A stretch of 64,000 bases of DNA from Limosilactobacillus reuteri. Lineage in GTDB: Bacteria; Bacillota; Bacilli; Lactobacillales; Lactobacillaceae. Both the position numbers and the translations under genes were made by a program. The notes under the pieces are model-generated. The model had not been told where the DNA came from, ran no database searches, and saw only the letters and a list, made by a program, of their open reading frames with translations. This document shows, one piece after another, positions 17,871 to 25,760 of this stretch. The DNA lies in the NCBI RefSeq assembly GCF_034259105.1, contig NZ_CP139478.1, forward strand, positions 1,346,001-1,410,000. The letters are read 5' to 3'. Every line of letters starts with the position of its first letter. Within the stretch, counting starts at the first letter, position 1.

Positions 17871-19059
17871 AGTTAGTTTGAATTTGGTGGCCAATAATTA
17901 AATAAATCCGCGTTTTAAATGCCGTAAAGTAACGATAACCACAGGCAACTCGTTTGATAGTTTTAATTCGATTATTAATCCCTTCGGTTCGACCATTTGA
18001 GAACTTCGTCTCAAAGCCACGCTTAATTCCCTCTTTATAGCGCGCTAAAACTTGACAACGGTGGATTGTATAATGGCTGACACTGTCTGGCCGGAGTTTA
18101 AGTAATTGAAAGAAAGTTGTAAAATCACGTTGATTGTAAGCACGCTTCAAGGATTGAATAAAATTATAGGTGGCTCTTAACTCTTGGTCATACGCTAACA
18201 TTAAGTCTAAGATCATAATGGAATTAACAACGCGATTAAAATAACGTCCTTCGTAATAAACTTTTGTACTTAAATTTTCCCGATCTTGAAGAAATAGCCG
18301 CCAATAACGTTTAAGGCGCCGAGCTTGTTTCTGCTCCGCAGAATCACCTTTTCGCAAACGATTGAAGACATGAATTCGCACATGATTCATCGTATCATTA
18401 AGGTGTTTGGCAATATGAAAGCGATCATAGATGATTTGAGCACAAGGAAAAACGGTTTTAACTAGTTGATCATAAGCAGCGTTCATATCCATTACCAGAT
18501 ATTTTACCCGGCAACGGGCAGCACGTGTAAACTGTTGATAATGCTTAAATAAACTACGTAATCGCCGATCTTCAAGGAGTTCAAATAAGCAACTCCGATC
18601 ACCATCAACAGCGATGAAACTCATCTTACCTTTAGCGCTCCGCATTGATTTAAATTCATCAATACATAGTGTTTCCGGTAGATAGTTTAAATTCGGCTTG
18701 TATTGATCAGCGAGGTCCAAAAGGACCCGCTGGACCGAAGCTTCACTGATAAACAAATCATGGGCAATATCTTTAATTGTTTGAATTCGCGTTAACCGAA
18801 GAATAATTTCACGCCTTAAATCACGACTAATTGTTCGTTGCTTTTCAAAAAGATAACTAGTCGCATTAAATGTTGTATGGCAGTCAGGACATTGAAAACG
18901 TTGAGTATTAACAAGCAACATTAATGGTTGAGCCCTAAATTGTCCATATTTGTATTTAGCTTGATAAAAACCATATTTTAAGATTTGTCCACGATTAATA
19001 ACGCCACAATTTGGACAAGCACGCGGGATATAAGAAAGGGTACAGGATATTTGTGCCAC
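17869..19059 (-). pseudogene. ISL3 transposase, main part (cut from its N-terminus)
   Basis: 396 codons hold the zinc-binding CPNCGV...CPDCHT block, the HTH (TIKDIAHDLFISEASVQRVL) and the DDE core (CIDEFKSM, VMDMNAAY, and the Glu of GRTEGINNRIK). The first 33 or so residues lie beyond the IS30 at 20378-20447. Splicing the flanks and removing one 13-bp repeat gives a continuous WLKYKSIKNVRVAQISCTLS. A truncated product might start at the internal ATG (19059), but it would lack the true N-terminus. Confidence 0.85.
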
Positions 19060-19072
19060 CCGAACGTTTTTA

Positions 19073-19085
19073 ATTGATTTATATT
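19073..19085. repeat. Left 13-bp target duplication of IS30 copy 2
   Basis: ATTGATTTATATT, repeated exactly at 20365-20377. Confidence 0.85.
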
Positions 19086-20364
19086 CCTAAATTTCAAGAA
19101 TAAGTTAGCCACTGGACTCAAATAAATAATACTGACCAATTGATTATTGGTTGATGGAGCTGTGATATCTCTTGGTAGAAGGCCTTACGATAGATATCCA
19201 TTGACGAATGTCCATTAAACATAGCTCGTGGATAGTGATTCATCCAATCATTAGTCGCTATGATCTGAGCACTACTATAGTTATTTATAGCTTCACCTTT
19301 GGTAATCTCCTTGCGGAGAAACCGGTTATTGATCTCATTGGATCCACGTTCCCAAGGGGAATACGGATCAGCATAGAAAACATGATCGTGAACTTGTGTT
19401 AACTCACTAAATTCTGAACCGTTGTCAGAGGTTATTGTCTTAAAGATGTGATAGTAAGCATCTGTGCCCATTTTCTGGCGTAAATTTATAAAGAACTGAT
19501 TTACTGCATGCGCAGTTTTACCAGCAATTTTACTCGTGATATTAACTCGTGAAAGGCGATCAGTCATTACTAGTACAACACTGTCATTACCGTTTTTCTG
19601 TCCCTGAACTGTATCTAGTTCCCAATGGCCAATTTCGGACCGTTGGTCCGCAGTTTGAGGTCGTTGAGCAATATTAGGCCCTAAGCACCTTTTAGCTTGC
19701 GGATGAGTTCGATGATGCTTACGTTTAGGTTTTTCAAAGAGGTCTAAATTGGACGTACGAAGCACACCCTCATTAATCCATTGATATAAAGTTACAACCG
19801 ACTTTGGGATCAGGGTGCCATCATTCATTAAATCTCGAGCCTTATAAATAACCGCTTGTGGGGAGTAATGGTGGTCGTCAAACTCACCAAGCATTAGCTG
19901 ATCAGCTAATCGTAAAAATTGCTTTGAAGAATAATATAAGCGACGATGACCAGAATGGCGGTGATGTTCAAGATATGTGGCCTGACCAGCTTCATAACTA
20001 TAGATGTAGTAAGAATATTCGTAAATCTTACCATTAGATTTTTGACGACGAAGTTGGCGGACCGTACCACGGTTGAGCTCGTTATTAATTGTTTGATGAT
20101 TAACTCCTAATTGGCGACCAATTGCGCGATTGGAAAGTCCTTGCGACTTTAAAGTCGCAATCATCACACGTTCTTCTTTAGTAAGATGAGCATTCTTTTT
20201 ATGAGTAGTCAATAAACTAGTAGACATGGTATCATTTAAGTGCGTCATTTGACGGACATCCTTTCATATAGGTTTGGTTCACTTAATATGATACCTGATG
20301 TCACGCCGAATGGCGTTTTTTATTTACCACCAACTGGGTGGCTAACTTCATTCTATAATCCACC
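19086..20364 (-). mobile_element. IS30-family insertion sequence, copy 2 (1279 bp)
   Basis: Same length and ends as copy 1 but on the opposite strand. Inserted in the ISL3 transposase gene. Confidence 0.95.
19118..20248 (-). CDS. IS30 family transposase
   Basis: 376 aa, two residues different from the copy at 5402. Helix-turn-helix and DDE residues are all present, so it is expected to be functional. Confidence 0.95.
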   Translation of the reverse strand: MTHLNDTMSTSLLTTHKKNAHLTKEERVMIATLKSQGLSNRAIGRQLGVNHQTINNELNRGTVRQLRRQKSNGKIYEYSYYIYSYEAGQATYLEHHRHSGHRRLYYSSKQFLRLADQLMLGEFDDHHYSPQAVIYKARDLMNDGTLIPKSVVTLYQWINEGVLRTSNLDLFEKPKRKHHRTHPQAKRCLGPNIAQRPQTADQRSEIGHWELDTVQGQKNGNDSVVLVMTDRLSRVNITSKIAGKTAHAVNQFFINLRQKMGTDAYYHIFKTITSDNGSEFSELTQVHDHVFYADPYSPWERGSNEINNRFLRKEITKGEAINNYSSAQIIATNDWMNHYPRAMFNGHSSMDIYRKAFYQEISQLHQPIINWSVLFI

Positions 20365-20377
20365 ATTGATTTATATT
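20365..20377. repeat. Right 13-bp target duplication of IS30 copy 2
   Basis: Exact copy of 19073-19085. Confidence 0.85.
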
Positions 20378-20447
20378 TAAGCCAATGATGAGGAAAATTT
20401 AAATGAGGGTCTGTTAAATTGAAGAGAGTCCTTGTATCATTATCCAT
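20365..20447 (-). pseudogene. ISL3 transposase, N-terminal fragment
   Basis: ATG at 20447 gives MDNDTRTLFNLTDPHLNFPH and then HWLKYKS before the IS30 begins. This is the typical start of ISL3 transposases. GAAGGT lies upstream. Confidence 0.8.
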
Positions 20448-20640
20448 GGAGGTTACCTTCTTTACTATGTGATTTGGCGATTTCATTGTATCAGAGGGCA
20501 TGCCTCTTTTTTAGTTTAAAAACAAAAAATCTAGTATTGGTATAGAAAGTGATATTTCTATATCAACACCAGATATTGTAGAGCCATACAAATTTGCACC
20601 ATTTTATACCATTTCTTTAAAATCAAAATTTAAACTAAAA

Positions 20641-20678
20641 AATAGGAGAAAGCCTGCAACAACAAGCTTTCTCCTATT
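20641..20678. terminator. Hairpin downstream of the IS cluster
   Basis: A perfect 13-bp stem (AATAGGAGAAAGC with its complement) with a 12-base loop and AT-rich flanks. Between 20679 and 20846 there is no gene; only short AT-rich repeats (AATTACTATAT twice) are seen. Confidence 0.6.
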
Positions 20679-20846
20679 TCATTAGCTTAGCTGACACTTT
20701 TGTACGAAAGCACTAATATGCCTCCGGTGGGGGTAAGTACCTAAAATTACGTTGAATTACTATATTTCAATGCCAGTTCTTCCTATTATATGTGATTATC
20801 TTAAATTACTATATCATTTTTTGATGTACATTTAGATGTACAATTT

Positions 20847-20876
20847 AACGGCACCCCTCAAATGAGAGATGCCGTT
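20847..20876 (+). terminator. Probable terminator
   Basis: AACGGCA / TGCCGTT stem with a T-rich tail on the plus strand. It lies just after a short direct repeat (GATGTACA twice). It may mark the end of a lost gene near the prophage boundary. Confidence 0.45.
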
Positions 20877-20992
20877 TTAATTTTGAACCACTTCGTTAAT
20901 ATGTATTATATCATTCTCCAAATAAATCAGCTACAATTGCAATGATTGATCAAAGAAGGTAAGTAAACATCTGTTTTCTTTACGTACACAAA

Positions 20993-21035
20993 AAAAGACT
21001 ATATACTTAAGTTGTCACACAAGTATATAGTCTTT
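20993..21035 (-). terminator. Terminator of the MazEF-type operon
   Basis: 15-bp stem (AAAGACTATATACTT with its complement) with A and T runs on both sides, 34 bases after the toxin stop codon. Confidence 0.75.
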
Positions 21036-21068
21036 CTCGTCCATCACACCTAATAGCTGATGGATTTT

Positions 21069-21407
21069 TTAGTATGTAGCAGAATTCTTTTTTAAAAGAT
21101 CTGTTAAAAAGTCCTCTGGAACTTCGTCAACAAGTTTGAAAGGTCGAAAGCTTAAATCAAGGGAGCGCTCGTGTTGCAATTCAACAACACCATGAATGTT
21201 ATCAAGCTTTGGTAATTTTACATGCAACGGGAAATACTTCTCGTTAGATGTGATTGGCATAATTTTTACCATACCACCACATAGCTGATTAAAATCATGG
21301 TTTGATACTACTAAAGCGGGACGATATCCACTTTGTTCATGTCCTTCAGTTGGGTCAAGATTAATCTTGATGATTTGCCCTTGATGTAAGTCTTTATAAG
21401 ATTCCAT
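21069..21407 (-). CDS. MazF/PemK-family mRNA interferase toxin
   Basis: 112 aa, normal size. It has the MazF N-terminal signature GQIIKINLDPTEGHEQSGYRPALVVSN, whose conserved Arg and the later Thr/Ser (MPITSN) shape the RNA cleavage site. It would cut single-stranded mRNA and stop growth when the antitoxin is lost. GAAAGGAG precedes the ATG. It lies 65 bases after the antitoxin gene. Its place just outside the endolysin fits a prophage-end cargo or a host locus at the insertion point. Confidence 0.9.
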   Translation of the reverse strand: MESYKDLHQGQIIKINLDPTEGHEQSGYRPALVVSNHDFNQLCGGMVKIMPITSNEKYFPLHVKLPKLDNIHGVVELQHERSLDLSFRPFKLVDEVPEDFLTDLLKKNSATY

Positions 21408-21472
21408 ATAATGAAATCTCCTTTCTAAGAAATATTTTATTGCCTTCGCCGAAAGCGTACTGGCTCCAGCAA

Positions 21473-21745
21473 TTAAAATATTTCTTTACCTTGTGGCTTA
21501 CCCCAGTCAATTTCTTTATTTTTAGGCTCATTTTTGAAATATGCTTCTGCATCAAAACCATCAAACATTTTTCTTAATGGGCTTTCCTTTTTCTCTGGTG
21601 TCAAAATGATTTTATTATCTTTTACTTGATATAAAACTTTATCATCATTAGTTAATTTTAGAACATCTAATACTTTTTTTGGTATTCGTATAGATAAACT
21701 ATTGCCCCACCTTGATAGGGTAAGAACTCCTTTTTGTGCAGTCAC
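21473..21745 (-). CDS. MazE/AbrB-type antitoxin
   Basis: 90 aa from the GTG at 21745, chosen because AAGGAGG lies 8 bases upstream; the upstream ATG has no such site. The N-terminal swapped-hairpin DNA-binding domain (LSRWGNSLSIRIPKKVLDVLKL) is classic for MazE. The acidic, disordered C-terminus (EAYFKNEPKNKEIDWGKPQG) should wrap the toxin. It probably binds its own promoter. Confidence 0.85.
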   Translation of the reverse strand: MTAQKGVLTLSRWGNSLSIRIPKKVLDVLKLTNDDKVLYQVKDNKIILTPEKKESPLRKMFDGFDAEAYFKNEPKNKEIDWGKPQGKEIF

Positions 21746-21803
21746 GATGCAAACCTCCTTAAAATATACCTCCAAGCAATAGCTTTATGCTACTGCACCT
21801 TTT

Positions 21804-21853
21804 ATTATACAAGCTTCTTTGCTTTTTGTCGATACTTCCAGAAATGTCGATAC
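21804..21853 (-). promoter_or_regulatory. Promoter and candidate operator of the MazEF-type pair
   Basis: Minus strand -10 TATAAT (rc of 21804-21809), 17-base spacer, -35 TCGACA (rc of 21827-21832). The word TGTCGATAC occurs twice on the plus strand, at 21827-21835 and 21845-21853, an 18-base period, and the first overlaps the -35. This suits autoregulation by the antitoxin. Confidence 0.6.
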
Positions 21854-21914
21854 AAAGTAAAGAAGATTCAAGAACATTTTCCACACAGACTTCTGCGTCG
21901 TTGCATCTAAAAAA

Positions 21915-21945
21915 AGCCCCAGTAACCAATAAGGCTACTAGGGCT
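21915..21945 (-). terminator. Terminator of the phage late operon
   Basis: 13-bp stem with two mismatches, T run on the minus strand, 10 bases after the endolysin stop. Confidence 0.75.
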
Positions 21946-21954
21946 AATTTTACT

Positions 21955-23391
21955 TTATTTAAATTTTAAGCTAATCAAATTGTTATCAGCTTTTGTTGCC
22001 GAAAATTCGTGAACTAATACTTCTGTTTCAGATTTACCATCTAGCACTGGCATTGTTGGGCCTTTAATTGGGTCAAACCAATAATCAATATGATTCCCCT
22101 CACCTTGCTCATTATCCGAATAACGAGCAATCACTTGCAACTGATGGCCAACTAAATCAGAAGAATAATCAAACTGGCCACTAAATCCAGATAACTCGCT
22201 ATCAAAAATATCTGGGTGAGCTTGTTGAACATCCACACGACTAGCAGGATCATACTTAATCCGTTGCAATTCATGCTGTGCGGCGCTGTCGTATAGAATC
22301 AAGAAATGACGACCCAATCCTAATGACATATCAGAAGCGAACCAGCCGCTAACTTGAAGCTTATTACTAAAGACTACCGTATCAACATTATCAAGATTAG
22401 CGGCACTCTTTGTTAAGTCTAACAATGATACATAATCAACAAAGTTTCCATTGCCAGCTGCGTCATCTGTATAGCGAAAAATCAAATGCAACTTCTTGCC
22501 CTTCATTTGGTTAGTATAATCAAAGCTTGCATTAAAGCCTGAATTAACTCCATTTGGAATGTCTGGATAAACTTTAGGAACATCTGGTCGACTAGTAATA
22601 TTAACTTGAGCACGACCATACTCTTGGCTCCCCTGCTCATTTGTTAAGATAGCAAACGCATATGGCTTCCCTTGTGCTTGCACAGAGGCAAACCAACCAC
22701 TAATAATTAACTTATTACCATCAAAGCGGACAAAATCTAAATTCCCACCACTTGTTACTTTTTCTTCCATTGTAAACACTCCCGTAAAATCTACACTAAT
22801 ATCAATTTGTTCGCCCCAGGCATTGCTACTAAACTGCCAAGCGTCCGTATGAGTACTAATAGCTGGGAAGTACTCATAATCTGGCTGAGTAACTCCTGCC
22901 ATTGTCGGATAAGATGCAATCCAAAGTTTGGCACCTGTTGCCTTATAAATTGCCTCATAGTCCCATAAGTCACGCATCCCCGAATATGAATAGAATACGG
23001 GAATAAAGCCAGCTTGTTTAACCGCATTACAGAAAATGATTGCTGCTAAAGTGTTTGCTGATTGGTAGCCTGCACGTTCTTCATAATCAAGGACTAATGC
23101 ACTACCATGTTCAAGGCCCATCGTATTAGCTGTAGCAATAGCCGTATTGGCTTCTAAGCGTGCACGGTTGCCATCGCCAATAAAACGGCTAAAGTGATAA
23201 CCACTGACTTTAAGACCGACATGTTTGGCTGCCACAATCTGTCCGGCACCATATTGGTTACGCCAATAAGTACTTTCAGAAAGCTTAATAATTGCTCCCC
23301 TAACGCCACGTGCTTTCCATTTCTCCCAAAACTCATAGTAAGTAGCTTGTGGTTGATATGCAGAAACATCAATTACTAGTGATCTAGTCAT
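21955..23391 (-). CDS. Phage endolysin, GH25 muramidase
   Basis: 478 aa. Residues 1-200 form a GH25 (Chalaropsis-type) lysozyme: VIDVSAYQ at the start (Asp8) and VLDYEE (Asp102, Glu104) for catalysis. It cuts MurNAc-GlcNAc bonds. The C-terminal half has two diverged repeats (FDGNKLIISGWFAS and FSNKLQVSGWFAS, each followed by an SGF...FDYT/S block) that probably bind the cell wall. No signal peptide, so release depends on the holin. It overlaps the holin gene by 8 bases. Confidence 0.9.
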   Translation of the reverse strand: MTRSLVIDVSAYQPQATYYEFWEKWKARGVRGAIIKLSESTYWRNQYGAGQIVAAKHVGLKVSGYHFSRFIGDGNRARLEANTAIATANTMGLEHGSALVLDYEERAGYQSANTLAAIIFCNAVKQAGFIPVFYSYSGMRDLWDYEAIYKATGAKLWIASYPTMAGVTQPDYEYFPAISTHTDAWQFSSNAWGEQIDISVDFTGVFTMEEKVTSGGNLDFVRFDGNKLIISGWFASVQAQGKPYAFAILTNEQGSQEYGRAQVNITSRPDVPKVYPDIPNGVNSGFNASFDYTNQMKGKKLHLIFRYTDDAAGNGNFVDYVSLLDLTKSAANLDNVDTVVFSNKLQVSGWFASDMSLGLGRHFLILYDSAAQHELQRIKYDPASRVDVQQAHPDIFDSELSGFSGQFDYSSDLVGHQLQVIARYSDNEQGEGNHIDYWFDPIKGPTMPVLDGKSETEVLVHEFSATKADNNLISLKFK

Positions 23392-23842
23392 TTGTAATCA
23401 CACCAGTCTTAATTTGTCCGGCTGAAATATCCTCAATCTTATCTGTTGGAATAGTTACATTAGTAACTGTTACACCGGTTTTAATCTGGTCAGATTGGGG
23501 ATTGGTCGGCGTTAAATTACTCTTCTCATAAGCTGATTGAATAGCATGTTCTACGGTTGTTTGGTTTACATTAAAACCTTTATCAGCCAATGTGCCGCCA
23601 ACAATCTTAGTCGCTTCCTTGAATTTGTCGTGACCAGTTAAAGCTTGATTACTTACTAAACTTGTGACAGTCGTATCAGCAAGCTTTTCAAGAACATCTA
23701 ATACTTCTTTTTCTTGAAGCGTTTTTGCATGAAGTTTTTTAACCTCTAAAACCGGTTTAAGGTATTTCCAAGCAAAAATAAAAAGCACTGTTGCAGTGCC
23801 CGAAGAAATAAACCAATATGCAATATCATTAATCATTTTCAT
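23384..23842 (-). CDS. Phage holin, LLH-like
   Basis: 152 aa. One clear membrane helix near the N-terminus (WFISSGTATVLFIFAWKYL), then a long soluble tail with a degenerate repeat (DQIKTGVTVTNVTIPT / GQIKTGVITND). Size, position before the lysin and layout match the LLH holin family. It would form the lesion that lets the endolysin reach the wall. Confidence 0.7.
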   Translation of the reverse strand: MKMINDIAYWFISSGTATVLFIFAWKYLKPVLEVKKLHAKTLQEKEVLDVLEKLADTTVTSLVSNQALTGHDKFKEATKIVGGTLADKGFNVNQTTVEHAIQSAYEKSNLTPTNPQSDQIKTGVTVTNVTIPTDKIEDISAGQIKTGVITND

Positions 23843-24098
23843 GACGATGTTCCTCCTCTAAGATGTTTAACCGTTCTTCATGTGACGCTAACTTAATATC
23901 ATGCTTTGCTAATTTGTTAAGAATTTCTTTCATTCCACGATCACGTTCTTTATTATCAGTGTTCATTTGGTTAATAGTTTGGCGCAATTCTCTAATGGCG
24001 GTTTCCAATGGACCAGTGAGACCAAATTTCAACACACCCCAGAGAACTAACCCAATGCTTAAAATGCTGGCCGCATCTTCAATTGTTAAATGTACCAA
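23829..24098 (-). CDS. Small membrane/coiled-coil protein of the lysis cassette
   Basis: 89 aa, TTG start with GAGGTGGTG upstream. An N-terminal membrane helix (ILSIGLVLWGVLKFGL) is followed by a charged coiled coil, as in XhlA-like haemolysin/holin partners. It overlaps the holin gene by 14 bases. Probably helps anchor or time lysis. Confidence 0.6.
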   Translation of the reverse strand: MVHLTIEDAASILSIGLVLWGVLKFGLTGPLETAIRELRQTINQMNTDNKERDRGMKEILNKLAKHDIKLASHEERLNILEEEHRHEND

Positions 24099-24112
24099 GT
24101 TATCACCACCTC

Positions 24113-24583
24113 TTAGTTAGTTGTGAGGTAATGATTGTAGTAACTAACTAATGTATTAGCCGGATACTTTCCAGAATGTACTTCAATATCAACATCAGTT
24201 CCAGAATGGTGCACATAAGTCCCCTCAATATTAGTTGCATACCACGTTTCAATATTCTGATCAGGATTAATAATATTAGGTAGTTTGATTGCATGAGCTA
24301 AACCACCTGTGACGTCTTTATTTAAAGCAAACATTAATCGTAGTTCTACTAACTTAAATCCGCCTAGGTCTGCAATTCGGTAACAACAGTTCCAACCGTT
24401 GTTAACATGATCCCAATCATAAGCGCCATTGACAAATTGAATGCCGTCCCGTTGTTGACCCGTTAATGTTGGTAGTTGATTGGTTGTCGCTAAATTATTT
24501 GGCTTACCATTAATAATTGACCAATCAGTTGCCACAAGTAAATCATTACCATCTTTATCTTTAATATAGACTTTATTTGCCAT
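24113..24583 (-). CDS. Phage minor tail/baseplate protein, unknown
   Basis: 156 aa, starting MANKVYIKDKDGNDLLVATDW. The middle part (VNGAYDWDHVNNGWNCCYRIADLGGFKLVELRLMF) looks like a beta-rich jelly-roll piece. Between tail fibre and lysis genes, so a tail-tip or receptor-binding part is likely. AGGAGG site. Confidence 0.5.
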   Translation of the reverse strand: MANKVYIKDKDGNDLLVATDWSIINGKPNNLATTNQLPTLTGQQRDGIQFVNGAYDWDHVNNGWNCCYRIADLGGFKLVELRLMFALNKDVTGGLAHAIKLPNIINPDQNIETWYATNIEGTYVHHSGTDVDIEVHSGKYPANTLVSYYNHYLTTN

Positions 24584-24597
24584 TGTATATCAGCCTC

Positions 24598-24783
24598 CTA
24601 ACGATTGACTTTTCGTTGTAATTCCCAGATTTGGTGCTGCAAATCGTCTAGAACCTCAGACATCTGAGTGCGATATTCGTTAAAATCAACAATTGAATTA
24701 AGGTCAGTCTCAGGAAAGACTTGATGTCTTCGTTTCTTTTCATCTTTTTGAAAGAGTTTTACTCTCGTTGGTAAGAACCCCAT
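24598..24783 (-). CDS. Small phage protein, unknown
   Basis: 61 aa, basic N-terminus and a C-terminal helix with heptad pattern (EVLDDLQHQIWELQRKVN). AGGAGG site. Tail-end operon; possibly a trimer-forming or chaperone-like factor. Confidence 0.55.
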   Translation of the reverse strand: MGFLPTRVKLFQKDEKKRRHQVFPETDLNSIVDFNEYRTQMSEVLDDLQHQIWELQRKVNR

Positions 24784-24794
24784 TCTATCGCCTC

Positions 24795-25262
24795 CTAAGC
24801 TGTTTGTGTTTGCAGATCATCAATAAAACATTCAGCATATCCCAATTGTGGAATTGAAGCATTAACAGAACCGATTAATCGATAAGACAAGCCAGTACTG
24901 TTTTGTGACAAGTCAAGGATCTTCAAGTTGGCCCAAGAAGTCGTTCGATCTCCGTAATGCTTGGTATCTACTTCAGCTTCAACTGAATTAACTTCCATTG
25001 CATCAAGGTGCTGCTTTAATGTTGGATACGTATGCCCCAAGACATCTACTCTTGCATCTATAATCTCGCTCGGCTGAGGAGTCTTATTAATCTGAGCCGC
25101 CCAACGAACTTCCCAGGCATCAGTAATACCTTTTAAGTACGAACTAACATAATTACCATAGTTTCGTAGAACAGCCCAGTTATGGTTCTTCTGCTCGTAG
25201 GCTTGTGAGTTTTGAAAAGGACTCGGTTCATCCCATATATCTATTCGTGGAAAGTCAGCCAT
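24795..25262 (-). CDS. Phage tail-region protein, unknown
   Basis: 155 aa beginning MADFPRIDIWDEPSPFQNSQ. Soluble, no signal peptide. Similar small genes follow the fibre gene in Lactobacillus siphophages (BppU-like or accessory baseplate proteins). No catalytic motif seen. Confidence 0.5.
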   Translation of the reverse strand: MADFPRIDIWDEPSPFQNSQAYEQKNHNWAVLRNYGNYVSSYLKGITDAWEVRWAAQINKTPQPSEIIDARVDVLGHTYPTLKQHLDAMEVNSVEAEVDTKHYGDRTTSWANLKILDLSQNSTGLSYRLIGSVNASIPQLGYAECFIDDLQTQTA

Positions 25263-25274
25263 CGGCTATCCCTC

Positions 25275-25526
25275 CTATTGTTGTGTTGAATTTGATTCTG
25301 GTTGGAGATACTCCACCCACTTCTTCTTAGCTAATTCCGTAATATCTTTGTTTGATACATTATCAAAAGTTTTTCCTTCACCTAGCATGTCTTGGGTAAC
25401 TTTAATTGTTGCCATTGTTGTTTCGCCTTGGTCATTTAGGCCACTAAAGCCAACCATTGCATCTGTAGTATTACCTTGTGAGTCAAAGTCATAACTAAGA
25501 CGATTACGATAGATATTCATTGTCAT
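25275..25526 (-). CDS. Small phage tail-region protein, unknown
   Basis: 83 aa, acidic. It contains MATIKVTQDMLGEGKTFDNV, a pattern seen in small baseplate-associated proteins. Strong GGAGG site. Confidence 0.5.
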   Translation of the reverse strand: MTMNIYRNRLSYDFDSQGNTTDAMVGFSGLNDQGETTMATIKVTQDMLGEGKTFDNVSNKDITELAKKKWVEYLQPESNSTQQ

Positions 25527-25539
25527 AATAAATTACCTC

Positions 25540-25710
25540 CTATTTATTTGCTTTCTTAACGTCATTCTTCTTAGACGCAGTCAGTTCACTAATCTTGTTT
25601 TGCAATTTCTTAACTTGAAGTCGTAAAACCGTATTATCAAATTCGAGTTGACTGTTTTTAGCACGATATTCCGCAATAACATCATTTGCTTCAACTTTTA
25701 AATTATCCAT
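25540..25710 (-). CDS. 56-aa coiled-coil phage protein
   Basis: MDNLKVEANDVIAEYRAKNS followed by a leucine-spaced helix (LRLQVKKLQNKISEL) and a Lys-rich end. GGAGG lies upstream of the ATG. It is the first small gene after the tail fibre. Confidence 0.65.
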   Translation of the reverse strand: MDNLKVEANDVIAEYRAKNSQLEFDNTVLRLQVKKLQNKISELTASKKNDVKKANK

Positions 25711-25760
25711 AATAAAATTCCTCCTAAATAAAAAGACAAGCCCTTAGCCTGTCCCTCTAA

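Larger units (their letters stand above)
17780..20585 (-). mobile_element. ISL3-family insertion sequence, split by IS30
   Basis: Imperfect terminal inverted repeats of about 25 bp lie at both ends: GGCTCTACGTCAAGTAGTG at 17780 and its counterpart ending TTGTAGAGCC at 20585. Without the IS30 (1279 bp) and one 13-bp duplicate the element is about 1.5 kb, normal for ISL3. The 8 bases outside the two ends do not match, so the flanks were rearranged after insertion. Confidence 0.85.

Noticed and set aside
20301..20501. 66-codon frame as an independent gene
   Set aside because: It joins the ISL3 transposase start to IS30 end sequence; only 20365-20447 is meaningful, as an ISL3 fragment.
20690..20760. 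Possible tmRNA or tRNA end next to the IS cluster
   Set aside because: No acceptor or T-loop pattern could be built from GTGGGGGTAAGTACC and its neighbourhood.
20586..20990. Attachment site of the prophage
   Set aside because: The left boundary must be near, and short repeats such as GATGTACA are present, but without the right end no core can be matched. I do not call attL.
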